Shown here piece after piece: positions 6,123-7,988 of a stretch of 7,988 nucleotides of DNA (its first letter is position 1; each line of letters starts with the position of its first letter). The stretch is from positions 1-7,988 of the forward strand of contig SFEK01000096.1 in assembly GCA_004557285.1 (NCBI GenBank), written 5' to 3'. Below the pieces are notes generated by a model that made no database searches, had not been told where the DNA came from, and saw only the letters and a program-made list of their open reading frames with translations. This stretch comes from Bacteroidales bacterium (lineage in GTDB: Bacteria; Bacteroidota; Bacteroidia; Bacteroidales; Bacteroidaceae). Both the position numbers and the translations under genes were made by a program.

Positions 6123-7613
6123 TTATTTGTTCAGTTTCCACACACAGCCGTCCTTGGTGTCCTTCACCTCAAATCCGGCATCGGCAAGCGCATCACGGAT
6201 CTGGTCGCTGGTGGCCCAGTCTTTCTCAGCCTTGGCCTTGGCACGCAGGTCGAGCACCATGTTGACCACCTTGCCATAGGCCTCCTCACGGGCATCAGAA
6301 GAGTTGCCCTTCTCCTGGCGCAGACCAAGGATGTCGCAGGCAAAGAGACGCATGGTCTCTTCCAGTTCCTTCAGACAGTCGGCGCAGATGGTGGCCTTGT
6401 GGTCGAGCAGCTTGTTGACCACGCTGCACGCCTCGAACAGATAGCTGATGACCAGCGGTGTGCTCAGGTCGTCGTTCATGGCATCATAACATTTCTTCCT
6501 CAGTTGGGAAACCACCTGTTTGGTCTGCTCGTCGCACTTGTCTGAAGGCTGAATGCGTTCCAGGTCGTTGATGCCATTCATCAGTCGCTCCAATCCCTTC
6601 TGACTGGCCAGAAGTGCCTCGTTGCTGAAGTCAACCGTACCACGATAATGGGCAGAGAGGATGAAGAAACGTATGGTCATGGGCGAATAAGCCTGGTTGA
6701 GCGAATGGTGCGTGCCTTTGAAGAACTGCTCAAGCGTGATGAAATTGCCCAACGACTTGCCCATCTTCTGTCCGTTGATGGTAATCATGTTGTTGTGCAT
6801 CCAGTATTTCACCATCGGCTTGTCCTGACTGGCCACAGCCTGTGCAATCTCACACTCATGATGCGGGAATATCAAGTCCATGCCTCCACCATGAATGTCA
6901 AATTCCTCACCCAGATACTTGCGGCCCATGGCGGTACATTCACAATGCCATCCGGGGAAACCGTCGCTCCAGGGGCTCGGCCAGCGCATGATATGTTCAG
7001 GCTGTGCCTTCTTCCACAGGGCAAAGTCGGCCTGGTTGCGTTTCTCGCCCACGCCGTCCAACTGACGACTGGCATCCTTCACGTCGTCGAGGTTACGTCC
7101 TGAGAGAATGCCATAATGGTATTTCTCGTTATACTTTTCGATGTCAAAGTAGATGCTGCCGTTGCTCTCATAGGCAAACCCGTTGTCCATGATCTGCTTC
7201 ACCAGCTCCTCTTGCTCGATGATATGCCCTGTGGCATGTGGCTCGATGCTCGGTGGCAGCACATTGAGCGCCTCCATGGCCTGATGGTAGCGGTTGGTGT
7301 AATACTGCGCGATTTCCATGGGCTCAAGCTGTTCCAGACGGGCTTTCTTGGCAATCTTGTCCTCGCCCTCATCGGCATCATGCTCAAGATGCCCCACATC
7401 GGTGATGTTTCTCACATAGCGCACCTTGTAGCCCAGATGCTTGAGATAACGGAAAAGGATGTCAAAAGTGATGGCCGGACGGGCATGCCCCAGATGAGGG
7501 TCGCCATATACCGTTGGTCCACACACATACATTCCCACATTGGGCGCATGAAGAGGCTCAAAAGGCTCCTTTCTGCGCGACAGCGTATTGTAAATGATCA
7601 GTTTCTGTTTCAT
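6123..7613 (-). CDS. cysS: cysteinyl-tRNA synthetase
   Basis: Class I synthetase that charges tRNA-Cys; essential and cytosolic. The 496 residues fit the family (E. coli 461) with modest extensions. MYVCGPTVYGDPHLGHARP (28-46) holds the HIGH-type motif as HLGH (40-43) and the first zinc ligand Cys31. The other zinc ligands are Cys226 in GWHCECTAMG (221-230) and His251 and Glu255 in FPHHECEIAQ (249-258); zinc selects cysteine without editing. The KMSKS motif is KMGKS (283-287) followed by LGN. The C-terminal helical anticodon-binding region runs from about 340, ending FEVKDTKDGCVWKL. Residue Cys224, between His223 and the ligand Cys226, is an extra cysteine where E. coli has isoleucine. The ATG at 7613 follows a matching promoter at a distance giving a leader of only about 15 bases, too short for a T-box. 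It converges on trhA. Confidence 0.98.
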   Translation of the reverse strand: MKQKLIIYNTLSRRKEPFEPLHAPNVGMYVCGPTVYGDPHLGHARPAITFDILFRYLKHLGYKVRYVRNITDVGHLEHDADEGEDKIAKKARLEQLEPMEIAQYYTNRYHQAMEALNVLPPSIEPHATGHIIEQEELVKQIMDNGFAYESNGSIYFDIEKYNEKYHYGILSGRNLDDVKDASRQLDGVGEKRNQADFALWKKAQPEHIMRWPSPWSDGFPGWHCECTAMGRKYLGEEFDIHGGGMDLIFPHHECEIAQAVASQDKPMVKYWMHNNMITINGQKMGKSLGNFITLEQFFKGTHHSLNQAYSPMTIRFFILSAHYRGTVDFSNEALLASQKGLERLMNGINDLERIQPSDKCDEQTKQVVSQLRKKCYDAMNDDLSTPLVISYLFEACSVVNKLLDHKATICADCLKELEETMRLFACDILGLRQEKGNSSDAREEAYGKVVNMVLDLRAKAKAEKDWATSDQIRDALADAGFEVKDTKDGCVWKLNK

Positions 7614-7633
7614 TGTATTGTTCTTTACTGCTG

Positions 7634-7664
7634 CAAAGATAGTGCAAACGAGTGAAATGACAAA
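7634..7664 (-). promoter_or_regulatory. cysS promoter
   Basis: Read on the minus strand, TTTG (7664-7661) is followed after 19 bases by TATCTTTG (7641-7634), matching both boxes of the Bacteroidetes TTTG / TAnnTTTG consensus with accepted spacing. Transcription should start near 7628, about 15 bases before the cysS ATG at 7613. The boxes lie inside sequence blocks that are repeated further upstream in the array. Confidence 0.82.
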
Positions 7665-7666
7665 GA
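7645..7666. repeat. 22-bp direct repeat, copy 1 (promoter -33 block)
   Basis: This 22-bp block begins CAAACGAGTG and ends TGACAAAGA. It recurs without change at 7809-7830. In this copy it supplies the -33 TTTG of the cysS promoter on the minus strand, and the matching -7 box lies just to its left. Confidence 0.88.
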
Positions 7667-7684
7667 AAAACTTGTTTTTATTTG

Positions 7685-7799
7685 CATTTCCGAGTGCAGC
7701 CTATCTTATTCAAAGATAGTGGAAAAATCGATTAGCGAAGACAATCTGCAAAGATAAGAATTGCAGATTGTAACCTTAATGAACTTTTTTGAGCGTGAG
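7685..7799. repeat. 115-bp direct repeat, copy A
   Basis: From CATTTCCGAGTG to GAGCGTGAG. It matches 7873-7988 with only about three differences: a G/C change and one inserted A near 7721-7726, and GCGTGAG against GCATGAG at the end. It contains the short hairpin CTATCTT (7701-7707) / AAGATAG (7713-7719) and the first 47-bp module. Confidence 0.93.
7738..7784. repeat. 47-bp hairpin module, copy 1
   Basis: The core is a perfect 11-bp inverted repeat, ACAATCTGCAA (7741-7751) and TTGCAGATTGT (7761-7771), with a 9-base loop AGATAAGAA, followed by AACCTTAATGAAC. It contains a minus-strand TATCTTTG at 7749-7756 without a -33 box at proper distance. Confidence 0.9.
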
Positions 7800-7808
7800 A
7801 TTTTTATT

Positions 7809-7830
7809 CAAACGAGTGAAATGACAAAGA
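7809..7830. repeat. 22-bp direct repeat, copy 2 (lacks the -7 box)
   Basis: Identical to 7645-7666 but preceded by TTATT instead of the CAAAGATAGTG sequence. It therefore keeps a minus-strand TTTG (7828-7825) yet has no TAnnTTTG at 19-21 bases, and should not act as a promoter of this type. Confidence 0.88.
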
Positions 7831-7873
7831 CAATCTGCAAAGATAAGAATTGCAGATTGCAACCTTAATTAAC
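7827..7873. repeat. 47-bp hairpin module, copy 2
   Basis: Same module as at 7738-7784 with two changes: C instead of T at 7860, which breaks the outermost base pair, and T instead of G at 7870. Arms are at 7830-7840 and 7850-7860. Its left flank is the 22-bp block rather than the ATCGATTAGCG flank of copies 1 and 3, so the module boundary at its left is near the AAGA shared by all three. Confidence 0.9.
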
Positions 7874-7988
7874 ATTTCCGAGTGCAGCCTATCTTATTCA
7901 AAGATAGTGCAAAAAATCGATTAGCGAAGACAATCTGCAAAGATAAGAATTGCAGATTGTAACCTTAATGAACTTTTTTGAGCATGAG
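7873..7988. repeat. 115-bp direct repeat, copy B (reaches window edge)
   Basis: Near-identical to 7685-7799 and offset from it by 188-189 bases. It includes the CTATCTT (7889-7895) / AAGATAG (7901-7907) hairpin and the third 47-bp module. The match continues to the last base of the window, so the repeat may extend further. Confidence 0.93.
7927..7973. repeat. 47-bp hairpin module, copy 3
   Basis: Identical to copy 1 at 7738-7784 over the whole module, with arms at 7930-7940 and 7950-7960. It lies inside the 115-bp copy B and carries a minus-strand TATCTTTG at 7938-7945. Confidence 0.9.

Larger units (their letters stand above)
7634..7707. repeat. imperfect inverted repeat spanning the cysS promoter
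   Basis: The left arm, 7636-7664, contains AAGATAG, TGCA, GAAATG and CAAA in that order. The right arm, 7681-7707, read on the other strand gives AAGATAG, TGCA, GAAATG and CAAA in the same order, with small insertions and mismatches between these blocks. The arms are separated by the AT-rich sequence at 7665-7680. The promoter boxes sit in the left arm. Confidence 0.6.
7614..7988. repeat. gene-free nested repeat array upstream of cysS
   Basis: This AT-rich stretch has no credible coding frame on either strand. It holds the cysS promoter at its left end and then a patchwork of repeated modules: a 22-bp block present twice, a 115-bp block present twice (7685-7799 and 7873-7988), and a 47-bp hairpin module present three times (starting at 7738, 7827 and 7927). 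The octamer CAAAGATA, which is TATCTTTG on the minus strand, occurs six times (7634, 7711, 7749, 7838, 7899, 7938). The array reaches the window edge, so its full length and the next gene are not visible. It is not a CRISPR, because the sequences between the 47-bp modules are themselves repeats. Confidence 0.9.

Noticed and set aside
5700..6545. 281-codon plus-strand open frame bridging trhA and cysS
   Set aside because: It overlaps trhA in another frame, runs through the terminator hairpin and then antisense to cysS, and has no recognisable domain.
7741..7790. Hairpin plus TTTTTT as an intrinsic terminator
   Set aside because: The T-run at 7785-7790 begins 13 bases after the hairpin arm, too far for a classical terminator, and the stem is not GC-rich.
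7738..7973. CRISPR-like array of three regularly placed 47-bp palindromic repeats
   Set aside because: The two intervening sequences (42 and 53 bases) are made of other repeat blocks that also occur outside the modules, spacing is uneven, and no cas gene is visible.

Overview
The window looks like core chromosome of a Bacteroidales bacterium, most likely a Prevotella/Segatella relative. The pointers are promoters of the Bacteroidetes type (TTTG, about 19-20 bases, TAnnTTTG), the lack of Shine-Dalgarno sequences in front of the genes, a Bacteroidetes-type HemD next to rnpA, and moderate GC by eye. The genus is inference. I found no phage, IS, toxin-antitoxin or defence gene.

Layout. (1) Positions 5-2780, plus strand: a tight operon of hemD (uroporphyrinogen-III synthase family), rnpA (RNase P protein), yidD (membrane insertion factor) and tyrS (tyrosyl-tRNA synthetase). 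hemD and rnpA are 10 bases apart, rnpA and yidD overlap as ATGA, and 37 bases precede tyrS. (2) Positions 2781-3181: a gap holding a tRNA-Gln(UUG) gene with a near-consensus promoter and its own terminator, followed by about 200 bases with only a doubtful 41-codon ORF and a weak rnr promoter candidate. (3) Positions 3182-6024, plus strand: rnr (RNase R) followed after 5 bases by trhA, a seven-helix hemolysin III/PAQR membrane protein. (4) Positions 6050-6089: a perfect 15-bp hairpin that can terminate transcription from both sides. (5) Positions 7613-6123, minus strand: cysS (cysteinyl-tRNA synthetase), convergent with trhA. (6) Positions 7614-7988: no gene. It holds the cysS promoter and an array of nested direct and inverted repeats that runs into the window edge.

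The theme is translation and RNA housekeeping: two tRNA synthetases, a tRNA, RNase P protein for tRNA 5' maturation, and RNase R for structured RNA decay. A tetrapyrrole enzyme and two membrane proteins are carried along.

The protein genes are ordinary. The least explained DNA is the repeat array upstream of cysS. It has three near-identical 47-bp hairpin modules inside two 115-bp direct repeats, with six copies of the octamer TATCTTTG (a perfect -7 box) on the minus strand. Only the copy nearest cysS has a matching -33 box. The second notable item is the tRNA-Gln promoter, which lies inside a 49-bp bipartite inverted repeat. I cannot show that either is a new system. Both are testable by genome-wide repeat search and 5'-end mapping.
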